This document shows, piece after piece, positions 1 to 8,401 of a DNA stretch of 57,834 bases; position 1 is the first letter of the stretch; each line of letters opens with the position of its first letter. This stretch comes from Calidithermus chliarophilus DSM 9957. Lineage in GTDB: Bacteria > Deinococcota > Deinococci > Deinococcales > Thermaceae. Position numbers and translations under genes: made by a program. The stretch covers positions 77,027 through 134,860 of the forward strand of contig NZ_KE387023.1 in NCBI RefSeq assembly GCF_000430045.1. Direction: 5' to 3'. Under the pieces are notes generated by a model. The model did not search any database. It was given only the letters and a program-made list of their open reading frames with translations, and had not been told where the DNA came from.

Positions 1-816
1 GCCCGCGCCCAGAGCGAGGCGGGGGTGCTCGAGGCCGCCCGCCAGCACCCCTGGGAGGCCCTCAGCCTCACCGCCGAGGCCGAGCGCTACCTGCGCGGCG
101 CCCGCGAGCGCCGCAGCGAGGCCCAGTACCGCTACCGCCGCACCATCTTCCGCCTGGCGGTGGCCTACTGGGTCTGGGAGACCGGCGACCCCTACCGCCC
201 GCCCTTCCACGGCGGCAAGCCCGCGCCCCAGGCCCAGCGCCTGCTCGAGGGCCTGTGGAAGGAGCTGCAGCAGGAGTCGCCCAAGGGCGACCGCTACACC
301 GGGCTGATGCTCGACACGGCGCTCATGCTCTCGCTCTTGCTCGAGCCCGCCGCCGCCCAGGCGCTGCTGCACCCCTTCCTCCGGCTGGAAAACCCCTACC
401 TGCGCGACCAGGCCCGCCTGGCCTATGCCGACGCGATGGGCCGCGAGCAGCGCTGGGGCGAGGTGCTGGCCCAGCTCGTGCAGCTCAGCGCGACGGAAAC
501 CCCCTCGGCCCGCGTCACCAGCGAACTCCCGCCCGGCAAGGGCCTCGGCCCCCAGGCCCCCGACCCCGGCGTCCAGGTCTGGAAGAGCGCCCTCGAGGCC
601 CAGGCCCTGCTCGGCCTCAAGCAGGAAGAGGCCGCCTGGGAGCGCCTGCAGAACCTGGGCCACCTCCCCGAGCCCTTCCGCGTCCAGCTCGGCCGCCTGC
701 TGGGCCGCGCCTGGCCGCCCAGGCTGCTCAAGGAGCGCCTGGGGCAGTTCGCGCCGCTCGAGGCGGGCGAGGCGCTGGCGATGTGGCTGCTGAGCCCGGC
801 GGCGGTGAGCGTTTGA
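1..816 (+). CDS. unrecognised protein, 5' end outside the window
   Basis: The frame is open from base 1, so the start codon probably lies upstream; the GTG at 25 is only a possible internal start. The visible part, about 271 residues, is rich in Ala, Leu, Glu and Arg and reads as a series of amphipathic helices, including a segment around WVWETGDPYRPPF and a later ALEAQALLGLKQEEAAWERL stretch. This looks like a helical-repeat (TPR-like) fold, but I see no catalytic motif or family signature. There is no signal peptide in the visible part. The gene ends at a TGA just before a composite repeat. Function is unknown. Codon use matches the neighbouring genes, with strong GC at third positions and CTCGAG for Leu-Glu, so it is very likely a real gene. 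Confidence 0.7.
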   Translation, partial: ARAQSEAGVLEAARQHPWEALSLTAEAERYLRGARERRSEAQYRYRRTIFRLAVAYWVWETGDPYRPPFHGGKPAPQAQRLLEGLWKELQQESPKGDRYTGLMLDTALMLSLLLEPAAAQALLHPFLRLENPYLRDQARLAYADAMGREQRWGEVLAQLVQLSATETPSARVTSELPPGKGLGPQAPDPGVQVWKSALEAQALLGLKQEEAAWERLQNLGHLPEPFRVQLGRLLGRAWPPRLLKERLGQFAPLEAGEALAMWLLSPAAVSV

Positions 817-825
817 GGGGGTGGC

Positions 826-1119
826 GATAGTCGATAGTCGATAGTCGATAGCTGATAGTCGATAGTCAGTAGTCGATAGCCGATAGCTAAACGCGGAACG
901 CGGGTCGGACGTCGTACGTCCTACGTCGTACGCCAAACGCAAAACGCCCTTTCTTCACCCCCTTTGGCAAGGGGGGCTGGGGGGATACCCCCTCCCCGCC
1001 GGCGGGGAGGGATGGGGAGGGGTGCTTTTCACCACACGCCACGCGCCACAGGCCGCTAGCCACGAGCCGCGGGCCTTCCGCTGACGGCCTGATAGCTGAA
1101 GGCTGACGGCTTGTCGCTT
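826..1119. repeat. composite intergenic repeat, copy A
   Basis: This copy fills most of the 467-base gap before sufC. Plus-strand order: about eight GTCGATAG-like units (826-888), an ACGTCGTACG segment with internal palindromes (about 909-931), CAAACGC-type heptamers (932-947), a GC-rich module with GGCAAGGGGGG and a CTCCCCGCCGGCGGGGAG palindrome (about 965-1010), then GCTGACGGCTGA-like units up to 1119. The same module order recurs at seven or more other places in the window. No ORF with native codon use lies here. Confidence 0.85.
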
Positions 1120-1210
1120 CCTACCCCCGGCCCCTCCCCGATTCGTGCACTAGCCCCAAACTTAACCCCGAATCCCGACTAGACTACTAGAGATTGTGGG
1201 GTCGAGGCCC

Positions 1211-1255
1211 TATACTCTTATTGCTATTGGTAACGGTTTGCAATAAGCGGTTACC
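1211..1255 (+). promoter_or_regulatory. probable sufC promoter and inverted repeat
   Basis: A TATACT -10-like box lies at 1211-1216 in the AT-richer stretch before sufC; I could not find a convincing -35 box. Downstream, GGTAAC (1229-1234) and GTTACC (1250-1255) form a 6-bp inverted repeat with a 15-base spacer. It could be an operator or a 5'-UTR hairpin. The suf operon is a natural target for an iron or redox regulator, but nothing here identifies one. Confidence 0.4.
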
Positions 1256-1283
1256 GGCCCGACCCCTACGGAGGAAAATACAG

Positions 1284-2042
1284 ATGGCAAACCAGCTCGA
1301 GATCAAGAACCTCTACGCTTCCATCGAAGGCGGCGAACCAATCCTCAAGGGCGTGAACCTGGTGGTCCCCAAGGGGCAGGTCCACGCCATCATGGGCCCC
1401 AACGGCGCGGGCAAGAGCACACTGGGCAAGATCATCGCCGGGGACCCCAGCTACACCATCGAGAAGGGCGAGATCCTCGTAGACGGCGAGAACATCCTGG
1501 AGATGGAGCCCGACGAGCGCGCCCGCAAGGGGCTGTTCCTCGCCTTCCAATACCCCGTCGAGGTGCCCGGCGTGACCAACGCCAACTTCCTGCGCCTGGC
1601 CCTGCAGGCCAAAAAGGGCGGGGAAGTGGGCGTGATGGAGTTCTACAACAAGCTGCAGAAGGCGCTGGAGGTGCTCGAGTGGGACGAGAGCATCCTCACC
1701 CGCTACCTCAACGACGGCTTCTCGGGCGGGGAGAAGAAGCGCAACGAGATCCTGCAGCTCATGGTGCTCGAGCCCACCTACGCCATCATGGACGAGACCG
1801 ACTCCGGCCTCGACATCGACGCGCTCAAGGTCGTCGCCAAGGGCGTCAACGCCATGCGCGGCCCCGACTTCGGCGCGCTGGTCATCACCCACTACCAGCG
1901 CCTGCTCAACTACATCGTCCCCGACGTGGTGCACGTGATGGTGGACGGCCGCATCGTGACCTCGGGCGGCCCCGAGCTCGCGCTCAAGCTCGAGGCCGAG
2001 GGCTACGAGTGGGTCAAAGAACTCGTCGTGGCTGGGAGCTGA
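1284..2042 (+). CDS. sufC: SufC, Fe-S assembly ATPase
   Basis: ABC-type ATPase of the SufBCD scaffold, which assembles Fe-S clusters in the cytosol. The 252-aa protein carries Walker [10 protein letters not shown] (residues 38-46), the signature FSGGEKKR, Walker [13 protein letters not shown] and the H-loop VITHYQ. The DETDSGLD form and the length are typical of SufC. I place the start at ATG 1284 because GGAGG stands 9-13 bases upstream; an in-frame ATG at 1194 would add 30 non-homologous residues that overlap the promoter. It is the first gene of the suf operon, followed after about 147 bases by sufB. The gap contains a small inverted repeat of the GGTGAAAAG family. Confidence 0.96.
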   Translation: MANQLEIKNLYASIEGGEPILKGVNLVVPKGQVHAIMGPNGAGKSTLGKIIAGDPSYTIEKGEILVDGENILEMEPDERARKGLFLAFQYPVEVPGVTNANFLRLALQAKKGGEVGVMEFYNKLQKALEVLEWDESILTRYLNDGFSGGEKKRNEILQLMVLEPTYAIMDETDSGLDIDALKVVAKGVNAMRGPDFGALVITHYQRLLNYIVPDVVHVMVDGRIVTSGGPELALKLEAEGYEWVKELVVAGS

Positions 2043-2079
2043 CCCGCACGGAGAGCTGGCAAGGGCTACAAAGCTAGGA

Positions 2080-2165
2080 GGTGAAAAGGGAAAAAGGTCA
2101 AAAGGGAAAGCTAAGGGCTTCACCGCTGCTTTTCACCTTTTCGCCTTTTCGCCTTTTCGCCTTCT
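2080..2165. repeat. GGTGAAAAGG/CCTTTTCACC repeat in the sufC-sufB gap
   Basis: GGTGAAAAG (2080-2088) and CTTTTCACC (2129-2137) form a 9-bp inverted repeat, followed by four TTTTCGCC-type units to about 2165. A second member of this family lies at 30271-30344, upstream of the DeoR gene. In this position the structure could tune expression of sufB relative to sufC, but that is inference. Confidence 0.6.
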
Positions 2166-2189
2166 GGCTCTACCCGGAGGAACCTAAAG

Positions 2190-3599
2190 ATGTCCGATAA
2201 CTTCGATGTTGCCACCATAGGCAGCGAATACAAATACGGCTTCGTCGACGAGGTCAAGCCGGTCTTCAAGGCCGAGAAGGGCCTGAGCCGGCGCGTGGTC
2301 GAGGCCATCAGCTACCACAAGGGCGAGCCGCAGTGGATGCTCGACTTCCGGCTGAAGGCGCTGGAGATCTTCGAGTCCAAGCCCATGCCCAAGTGGGGCG
2401 GCGACCTCGCGGGCCTCAACCTCGACGAGATCTACTTCTACGCCAAGCCCACCGACAAGCGCGACGCGCGCAGTTGGGACGAGGTGCCCGAGGAGATCCG
2501 CCAGACCTACGAGCGGCTGGGCATCCCCGAGGCCGAGCGCAAGGTGCTCGCCGGGGTGGGCGCGCAGTACGACTCCGAGATGGTGTACCACCAGGTCAAG
2601 GAGGAGCTGCAGCGCCTGGGCGTGATCTTCGTGAGCATCGAGGAGGGGCTCAAGCACCACGAGGACCTCTTCCGCGAGTACTTCGCCACCGTGATCCCCC
2701 CCGAGGACAACAAGTTCGCCGCGCTCAACAGCGCGGTGTGGTCGGGCGGGAGCTTCGTGTACGTGCCCAAGGGCGTGAAGGTGGACCTGCCTCTGCAGGC
2801 CTATTTCCGCGTCAACACCGCCGAGCTCGGCCAGTTCGAGCGCACCATCATCGTCGTGGACGAGGGCGCCGAGATGCACTACATCGAAGGCTGCACCGCC
2901 CCCACCTACTCCACCGACTCCTTCCACTCCGGCGTGATCGAGATCATCGTCAAGGAGGGGGCCAAGAGCCGCTACACCACGATCCAGAACTGGTCGCACA
3001 ACATGTACAACCTCGTGACCCAGCGCGCGCTGGTGCACAAGGACGCCTACCACATGTGGCTCGACGGCAACCTGGGCTCCAAGCTCACCATGAAGTACCC
3101 CTCCTCCTACCTCATCGAGGAAGGGGCCCGCTCCGACATCCTCTCCATCGCCTTCGCCGGCAGCGGCCAGCACCAGGACGCGGGCGGCAAGCTGATCTTC
3201 GCCGCCTCCAACACCGGCGGCAGCATCGTCTCCAAGAGCATCTCCAAGGGCTCGGGCCGCTCGTCCTACCGCGGCCTGATCAAGGTGTACGAGGGGGCCA
3301 AGAACGTCAAGGTCAACGTCGAGTGCGACGCGCTGCTCATCGACGAGGAGTCGCGCACCGACACCTACCCCTACATGGAGATCGAGGACGACACCGCCAG
3401 CGTGGGCCACGAGGCCACCGTGAGCCGCCTCAACGACGAGCAGATCTTCTACCTGCAAAGCCGCGGCCTGCCCGAGGACGAGGCCGCCGCCCTGATCGTG
3501 CGCGGCTTCATCGAGCCCGTCGCCAAGGAGCTGCCGCTGGAGTACGCCGTCGAGCTCAACCGCCTGATCGAGCTCGAGATGGAAGGCTCGGTGGGCTGA
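2190..3599 (+). CDS. sufB: SufB, Fe-S scaffold subunit
   Basis: Core scaffold subunit of SufBC2D, where Fe-S clusters are built on sulfur delivered from SufS. The 469-aa protein matches full-length SufB throughout. It has the parallel beta-helix core and the C-terminal LQSRGLPEDEAAALIVRGF helix. The Cys in NVECDALLID (about residue 379) falls where the conserved cluster or sulfur-accepting Cys of SufB lies. The start ATG is preceded by GGAGGAACC. It is the second gene of the operon and is followed by its paralogue sufD. I see no truncation. Confidence 0.97.
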   Translation: MSDNFDVATIGSEYKYGFVDEVKPVFKAEKGLSRRVVEAISYHKGEPQWMLDFRLKALEIFESKPMPKWGGDLAGLNLDEIYFYAKPTDKRDARSWDEVPEEIRQTYERLGIPEAERKVLAGVGAQYDSEMVYHQVKEELQRLGVIFVSIEEGLKHHEDLFREYFATVIPPEDNKFAALNSAVWSGGSFVYVPKGVKVDLPLQAYFRVNTAELGQFERTIIVVDEGAEMHYIEGCTAPTYSTDSFHSGVIEIIVKEGAKSRYTTIQNWSHNMYNLVTQRALVHKDAYHMWLDGNLGSKLTMKYPSSYLIEEGARSDILSIAFAGSGQHQDAGGKLIFAASNTGGSIVSKSISKGSGRSSYRGLIKVYEGAKNVKVNVECDALLIDEESRTDTYPYMEIEDDTASVGHEATVSRLNDEQIFYLQSRGLPEDEAAALIVRGFIEPVAKELPLEYAVELNRLIELEMEGSVG

Positions 3600-3678
3600 A
3601 GCCCGCCCCTAGCGGATAGCCAGCCGCCGGGCTTCCCGCCGCCGGCTACCGGTTATACGCACGTCTTGTGGAGAAACG

Positions 3679-5025
3679 ATGGAGCTGACCTCAACCCTAT
3701 CGCGCGACCTCGTGCTCGAGGTCTCCAAGAACCTGGGCGAGCCCACCTGGCTGCTCGAGCAGCGCCTGGCCGCCTGGGAAACCTTCGCCAAGCTGCCCTA
3801 CCCCACCACCCGCACCGAGGAGTGGAAGTACACCGACATCACCGAAGTCCCCTTCGAGGGGCTGGCGCTCGAGCAGCCCGCCGGCGCCCCCCTGCGCTCC
3901 CGCGAGGAGCTGCCCGAGGCCGTGCAGGCGCGCATCGCGCAGGCCGACCTGGCGGGCTTCGCGGTGTTCGTGGGGCCCGATCTGGTCTACGCCGAGCTGC
4001 CTGAAGAGCTCACGCGGCAGGGCGTGGTGCTCACCAGCCTGCACCAGGCCCTACGCTCGCACCCCGAGCAGGTGCAGGCCGCGCTGTTCAAGGCCGTGAA
4101 CTGGTCGGACCTGGTGGGCACCCAGCAGAACCGGCCCGACAACAGCAAGCTCCCCGCGCTGAACGCGGCGCTCTTCACCCACGGGGTCTTCCTCTACGTG
4201 CCGCGCGGCGTGGAGTTCAGCAAGCCGTTGGGCGTGTTCAAGTACCTCGAGGGCGGCAAGCTCTCGGCGGGCCGCACCCTCGTGGTGAGCGGGGCCAACA
4301 GCCAGGCGGTCTACATCGAGGAGTACGTCTCGCCCGCGCAGGTGCCGGCCTCGGTCAACCTCTCGGCCACCGAGATCGTGCTGGACAGCGGGGCCAAGGT
4401 GCGCCATGCCCACGTCCAGACCCTGGGCGAGGGCTTCTACCACTTCCACCGCCAGCGGGCCCACCTCGGCCGCGACGCCGCGCTCAACGACCTCGTGGTC
4501 AACATGGGCGCCACCATCAGCCGCGCCGACGTGCAGTCGCAGATGCTGGGGGCGGGCTCGTACTCGGAGATGCTGGGCCTGTACTTCACCGCCGGCAACC
4601 AGCACGTCGACCACTACACCCTCCAGCACCACGTCGCCGACCACGCCTACTCCGACGTGCTCTACAAGGGCGCGGCCAAGGACCAAAGCCGCACGGTCTA
4701 CGCCGGGCTGATCAAGCTCGAGCCCGGCGCGCAGAAGACCGACGCCTACCAGACCAACCGCAACCTGCTGCTCTCCCCCGACGCCCGCGCCGACAGCGTG
4801 CCGCAGCTCGAGATCGGCGCCAACGACGTCAAGTGCTCGCACGGCTCCTCCACCGCGCCCGTGGACGCGACGCAGCTTTTCTACCTCATGAGCCGCGGCC
4901 TGCCCCGGCACGTCGGGCAGCAGATCCTGGTCAAGGCCCACCTCGCCGACGTGCTCAGGCGCATCCCGCTCGAGGCCCTGCGCGCGCACATCGAGGGGAT
5001 CATCGAGGAGAAGGTCAAACTCTAA
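3679..5025 (+). CDS. sufD: SufD, Fe-S scaffold subunit
   Basis: Paralogue of SufB and partner in the SufBC2D complex. The 448-aa protein shares the beta-helix core and the MSRGLPRHVGQQILVKAHL C-terminal helix. KCSHGSSTAPVD places a His (about residue 388) where SufD has its conserved cluster-site His. The family gives SufD a role in iron entry. The start is ATG 3679, with no strong Shine-Dalgarno but GTGGAGAAACG upstream. The TAA at 5023-5025 is three bases from a long inverted repeat (copy B). Order and strand fit one operon with sufC and sufB. Confidence 0.96.
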   Translation: MELTSTLSRDLVLEVSKNLGEPTWLLEQRLAAWETFAKLPYPTTRTEEWKYTDITEVPFEGLALEQPAGAPLRSREELPEAVQARIAQADLAGFAVFVGPDLVYAELPEELTRQGVVLTSLHQALRSHPEQVQAALFKAVNWSDLVGTQQNRPDNSKLPALNAALFTHGVFLYVPRGVEFSKPLGVFKYLEGGKLSAGRTLVVSGANSQAVYIEEYVSPAQVPASVNLSATEIVLDSGAKVRHAHVQTLGEGFYHFHRQRAHLGRDAALNDLVVNMGATISRADVQSQMLGAGSYSEMLGLYFTAGNQHVDHYTLQHHVADHAYSDVLYKGAAKDQSRTVYAGLIKLEPGAQKTDAYQTNRNLLLSPDARADSVPQLEIGANDVKCSHGSSTAPVDATQLFYLMSRGLPRHVGQQILVKAHLADVLRRIPLEALRAHIEGIIEEKVKL

Positions 5026-5027
5026 TG

Positions 5028-5103
5028 CCTAACGCCCAACGCCGAAGGCCGAATGCCAGAGAAGCTCAGGGTTTTGGCGTTTAGCGTTGGGCGTTAGGCG
5101 TTC
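5028..5103. repeat. composite repeat copy B, heptamer module only
   Basis: A 15-bp perfect inverted repeat: CCTAACGCCCAACGC at 5028-5042 and GCGTTGGGCGTTAGG at 5084-5098. It is built from the same AACGCC/GGCGTT units as the larger composite repeats. It lies between sufD and the Rieske gene and could form a hairpin in the mRNA. It lacks the GC-rich palindromes and the GTCGATAG module. Confidence 0.75.
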
Positions 5104-5112
5104 GACTTCGCT

Positions 5113-5415
5113 ATGTGGATCCCCGTCGCCAACCCCGAAGACTTCGTGAACGGCCGCCTGGTGGTCAAGGTGGAGGGCGAGAAGACCCCCGTTCTGCTGC
5201 TGCTGGTGGACGAGGAGGTCTTCGCCATCTCCGACATCTGCACCCACGACAAGAACCCGCTCTCCGACGGGCCGCTCGAGGGGCACACCATCAAGTGCAC
5301 CCGCCACGGCGCCCGCTTCGACATCCGCACCGGCAAGCAGACCATGCCCGCCCCGCGCCCGGTGAAGGCGTACAAGGCCAAGCTGGAGGACGGGAAGGTC
5401 TGGCTCGAGGTCTAG
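5113..5415 (+). CDS. Rieske [2Fe-2S] ferredoxin-like protein in the suf operon
   Basis: A 100-aa single-domain Rieske protein with ligands Cys43 and His45 (ICTHDKNPL) and Cys62 and His65 (KCTRHGARFD), the CxH...CxxH pattern of Rieske clusters. Its size and the RHGARFDIRTG segment resemble ferredoxin subunits of ring-hydroxylating dioxygenases and NirD-like proteins. No oxygenase or reductase partner lies nearby, so it is probably an electron carrier linked to Fe-S assembly. That role is inferred from position alone. It is soluble, with no signal peptide or transmembrane segment. The start ATG 5113 lies just after repeat copy B with no clear ribosome binding site, which raises the possibility of weak translation or a local promoter. 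Confidence 0.88.
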   Translation: MWIPVANPEDFVNGRLVVKVEGEKTPVLLLLVDEEVFAISDICTHDKNPLSDGPLEGHTIKCTRHGARFDIRTGKQTMPAPRPVKAYKAKLEDGKVWLEV

Positions 5416-5477
5416 CTTTCCGCCGGGGGACGCCGCCAGCCGGCCCCAACCTGGACCAAAAGCTCCGACAAAAGTCC

Positions 5478-5509
5478 CCGGCCCCCTTGCCTAAGCTGAA
5501 GGGGGCCGG
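5478..5509. terminator. strong hairpin between the Rieske gene and sufS
   Basis: CCGGCCCCCTT (5478-5488) pairs with AAGGGGGCCGG (5499-5509), an 11-bp perfect stem with a 10-base loop. No T-run follows, so it may be a stabiliser or an attenuating hairpin rather than an efficient terminator. A TAGAAT -10-like box (5536-5541) downstream suggests that sufS-sufU can also be transcribed separately. Confidence 0.5.
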
Positions 5510-5578
5510 CCCACACCCCTCCCGCCGAACGCGGGTAGAATTGGGCAAGCCCTCCACAGCCCCCGAAGGGAGACCACC

Positions 5579-6802
5579 ATGCCCCTTACCCTCGAGTCCA
5601 TCCGTCAGGACTTCCCGCTGATCGCGGGGAGGCCCGACCTGGTCTACCTCGACTCCACCGCCAGCAGCCAGAAGCCCCAGGCGGTGATCGAGGCGATGTC
5701 GCGCTTCTACCGCGAGTCCTACGCCAACGTGCACCGCGGAGCCTACTCGCTCTCCTTGGCCGCCACCGACGCCTACGAGCAGGCCCGCCACACCCTGGCC
5801 CGCTTCATCGGGGCCGAGCCCGAAGAGGTTATCTTCGTCCGCAACACCACCGAAGCGCTCAACCTGGTGGCCTACGCCTGGGGCCTGCACAACCTGCGCG
5901 AGGACGACGAGATCTTGCTCACCGAGATGGAGCACCACGCCAACCTGGTGCCCTGGCACCTGGTGGCCCGGCGCACCGGCGCCCGCATCAAGGCCATCCC
6001 CGTCACGCCGGAGGGGCGGCTCGAGCTCGCCGCGCTGGACGAGCTGCTCACCGAGCGGGTGCGGGTGGTAAGCCTGGTGCACATGTCCAACGTGCTGGGC
6101 ACGGTCAACCCGGTGGTCGAGGTCGCGCGGCGGGCCAAGGCGGTGGGGGCGCTGGTGGTGGTGGACGGGGCGCAGTCGGCCCCGCACCTGCCCGTGGACG
6201 TGAAGGCCCTGGGGGCCGACTTCTTCGCCTTCTCCGGGCACAAGATGTGCGGCCCGACCGGCGCCGGGGTGCTGTGGGGCCGCGCCGAGGTGCTGCAGGA
6301 CCTCCCGCCCTTCCTGGGCGGGGGGGACATGATCCTCGAGGTCCACCTCGATCGCTCGACCTACGCCAAGCCGCCCCAGCGCTTCGAGGCGGGCACCCCG
6401 CCCATCGCCGAGGCCATCGCCCTGGGCGCGGCGGCCGAGTACCTGATGGGGGTGGGCATGGAGCGCGTCTGGCAGCACGACCGGGCGCTGCTCGAGCACT
6501 GCCTGGCTCGCCTGGACGCCGAGCTCCCCGAGGTCCGGACCTTCGGCCCGCGCGGGGAGGACCGGGGCGGGGTGGTGGCCTTCAGCCTGGGCGACCTGCA
6601 CGCCCACGACGTGGCCTGCGCCCTCGACCAGCACGGCATCGCGGTGCGGGCCGGGCACCACTGCGCCCAGCCCCTGCACCGCAAGCTGGGCCTGGCCTCG
6701 ACCGCGCGGGCCAGCTTCTACCTCTACACCACCTTCGAGGAGGTGGACCGCTTCGTCGAGGGGCTCAAGCAGGTGCGGGAGTTCTTCAAGGACTGGCTGT
6801 AG
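5579..6802 (+). CDS. sufS: SufS, cysteine desulfurase
   Basis: PLP enzyme that removes sulfur from cysteine as a persulfide for Fe-S assembly. The 407-aa protein has the PLP-binding Lys222 in FAFSGHKMCGPTGAG and the active-site Cys362 in RAGHHCAQPLHRKLG, the group II (SufS) arrangement. The N-terminal FPLIAGRPDLVYLDSTASSQKP is typical of SufS. The start ATG is preceded by GAAGGGAGACC. It follows a hairpin and a possible own promoter, and sufU begins three bases after its stop. This gene pair matches the SufS-SufU partnership of bacteria that lack SufE. Confidence 0.96.
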   Translation: MPLTLESIRQDFPLIAGRPDLVYLDSTASSQKPQAVIEAMSRFYRESYANVHRGAYSLSLAATDAYEQARHTLARFIGAEPEEVIFVRNTTEALNLVAYAWGLHNLREDDEILLTEMEHHANLVPWHLVARRTGARIKAIPVTPEGRLELAALDELLTERVRVVSLVHMSNVLGTVNPVVEVARRAKAVGALVVVDGAQSAPHLPVDVKALGADFFAFSGHKMCGPTGAGVLWGRAEVLQDLPPFLGGGDMILEVHLDRSTYAKPPQRFEAGTPPIAEAIALGAAAEYLMGVGMERVWQHDRALLEHCLARLDAELPEVRTFGPRGEDRGGVVAFSLGDLHAHDVACALDQHGIAVRAGHHCAQPLHRKLGLASTARASFYLYTTFEEVDRFVEGLKQVREFFKDWL

Positions 6803-6805
6803 GGG

Positions 6806-7231
6806 GTGCGCGTGAGCCTGCTCGAGGAGCTGTACAAGGAAATCCTGCTGCGCCACTACAAGCGGCCCCTCAACTTCGGGGTGCTGGAGAACCCCACCGT
6901 GCGCCAGCCCGGCGTCAACCCCTCCTGCGGCGACAGCCTCGAGCTCGAGCTGCGCCTGGAGGACGGCCGCATCGCGGAGGCGGCCTGGAAGGGCCAGGGC
7001 TGCGCCATCAGCATGGCCTCGGCCTCGCTGATGAGCGAGCTGATCAAGGGCCAGACCCTGCCGCAGGCGCTCGAGCTCGCCCGCAAGTTCAAGGCCATGG
7101 TCGTCGAGGGGGCCGAGCCCGCGCCCGAGCTGGGCGACCTCAGGGCGCTGGCCGGGGTCCACAAGCTGCACGCGCGGGTCAAGTGCGCCACGCTGGCGTG
7201 GAACGCGCTCGAGGAGGCGCTCAAGCCCTGA
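6806..7231 (+). CDS. sufU: SufU, zinc-dependent sulfurtransferase
   Basis: Accepts persulfide from SufS and passes it to SufBCD. The 141-aa IscU-like protein keeps the zinc and sulfur ligands Cys41 and Asp43 (NPSCGDS), Cys66 (GQGCAIS) and Cys127 (KCATLAW). It has the insertion relative to IscU that is typical of SufU. The start is GTG 6806, three bases after sufS; GTG 6812 in the same frame is an alternative. It ends the operon, since the next gene has its own promoter-like box. Confidence 0.94.
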   Translation: MRVSLLEELYKEILLRHYKRPLNFGVLENPTVRQPGVNPSCGDSLELELRLEDGRIAEAAWKGQGCAISMASASLMSELIKGQTLPQALELARKFKAMVVEGAEPAPELGDLRALAGVHKLHARVKCATLAWNALEEALKP

Positions 7232-7245
7232 CGTATCATGGCCGC

Positions 7246-7494
7246 ATGTACCGACCGCGCGCGGGGCTGGTGGTCACCGACCTGGGGCAGGAGCTGGTGC
7301 TCCTCGACAGCGCCAGCGGCAAGATGTACAGCCTCAACGCCACCGGCGGTCTGGTCTGGCGGCACCTGCACGACCTCGAGCGCGCCCGCCGGGCGCTGTG
7401 CGAGGCCTACGCCATCCCCCCCGAACAGGCCCAGGCCGACGTGGAGAAGCTGCTCGAGCACCTGCTGCGCCAGCGCCTGATCGAAGATGCTTGA
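7246..7494 (+). CDS. PqqD-family leader-peptide-binding protein (RRE / B1-like)
   Basis: An 82-aa protein of the PqqD fold, the RiPP recognition element that binds precursor leader peptides. It has the typical short strand pattern VVTDLGQELVLLDSASGKMY, then SLNATGGLVWRHL and a C-terminal helical part. Discrete proteins of this kind serve as B1 in lasso-peptide pathways and as the peptide chaperone of HPr-rel-A systems. TATCAT (7234-7239) lies six bases before ATG 7246, a leaderless-type promoter. Its 3' end overlaps the start of the HprK-like kinase by 8 bases, so the two are co-translated. Its likely partner is the 49-aa peptide at 9829. Confidence 0.85.
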   Translation: MYRPRAGLVVTDLGQELVLLDSASGKMYSLNATGGLVWRHLHDLERARRALCEAYAIPPEQAQADVEKLLEHLLRQRLIEDA

Positions 7495-8401
7495 GCTGAC
7501 GCTGCTGGCCTGCCGGGTGCGGGCCGCCGTAGACGGGCGCTGGGCCGCCTGGCTGGAGGAGCGCCTGGCCTTTCCCCACCCCGTCCTGCCCTCACGCCAC
7601 ACGCTGGAGGTCGCCCAGCTCGCCGCGCCGCCGGAGGGCGCGGGGGTGCTCGAGGCGGCGGATCCGTTGGCGCTGTTCCGCGGGCACAGCGGCTGGGTGA
7701 ACCGCGACCCGCTGTTCTGGCTGGGGAGCCCCCAGGGCGGGGTGCGGCTCGAGGCCACCGAGCGGCACACGCGGCTGGAGTTCTGGGGCCAGGGCCCCGA
7801 CCTGCCCGAGCTGGTGCTGCTGGGCCTGAGCGAGGGGCTGCGGGTGGCGGGGCTGCTGCCGGTCCACGCCGCCGGGGTCGTGCGCGACGGGAGGGTTTTG
7901 CTGCTGCTGGGCCCCAGCGGCACCGGCAAGACGACCACCCTGGTGCGGGCATTGCAGGCGGGGTGGCAGCCGGTGGCGGAGGACTTCCTGCTGCTCGAGG
8001 CCGAGGGCGCCACGGCCTACGGCATGGACCGGGGCCTGCGCCTGTGGCCCGACAGCCTCGAGCTGCTGCGCGAGGTCTATCCCCAGGCCGAGGGTGAGTG
8101 GCAGCAGGGCAAGTGCTTCATGCCCTACCAAAGCCTGGGGCTAGCACCCCAGTCGGGCCGGGTGGGTGGGATGGCCCTGCTGCTGCGGCAACCGGCCCGA
8201 CCCTCGGGCTGGGAGCCCGCCAGCCCGCGCCAGGCCACCCTAGCCCTGTGGCGGGCCACCGGCCTGCCCCTCTCCCGCCTGGGCCAGCGGCGGGTCGCGC
8301 AGGCGGTCCAGGGTCTAGTGCCGCGGCTCCGCTGCCGCTTCCTCGAGCTGGGGCAGGGCCCGCTCCCCCTGGGGGAAGCGGAACTGCTCGCGAAAGAGTA
8401 G
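7487..8401 (+). CDS. HprK-related P-loop kinase of a RiPP-like locus
   Basis: A 304-aa protein with a Walker A loop GPSGTGKT (residues 142-149) in LLLLGPSGTGKTTTLVRALQ, preceded by LLPVHAAGVVRDGRVLLL and followed by VAEDFLLLE. This layout is that of HprK-related kinases that accompany PqqD proteins. In paeninodin-type lasso clusters such kinases phosphorylate the precursor; in HPr-rel-A systems the substrate is unknown. It overlaps the PqqD gene by 8 bases. Its last 87 bases lie antisense to the end of the nucleotidyltransferase-B2 gene, an unusually long convergent overlap. The substrate is not determined by sequence. Confidence 0.8.
   Translation: MLELTLLACRVRAAVDGRWAAWLEERLAFPHPVLPSRHTLEVAQLAAPPEGAGVLEAADPLALFRGHSGWVNRDPLFWLGSPQGGVRLEATERHTRLEFWGQGPDLPELVLLGLSEGLRVAGLLPVHAAGVVRDGRVLLLLGPSGTGKTTTLVRALQAGWQPVAEDFLLLEAEGATAYGMDRGLRLWPDSLELLREVYPQAEGEWQQGKCFMPYQSLGLAPQSGRVGGMALLLRQPARPSGWEPASPRQATLALWRATGLPLSRLGQRRVAQAVQGLVPRLRCRFLELGQGPLPLGEAELLAKE

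Noticed and set aside
5291-7171. A 626-aa minus-strand open frame opposite sufS and sufU
   Set aside because: It has the composition of a GC shadow and lies opposite genes with complete catalytic motifs.
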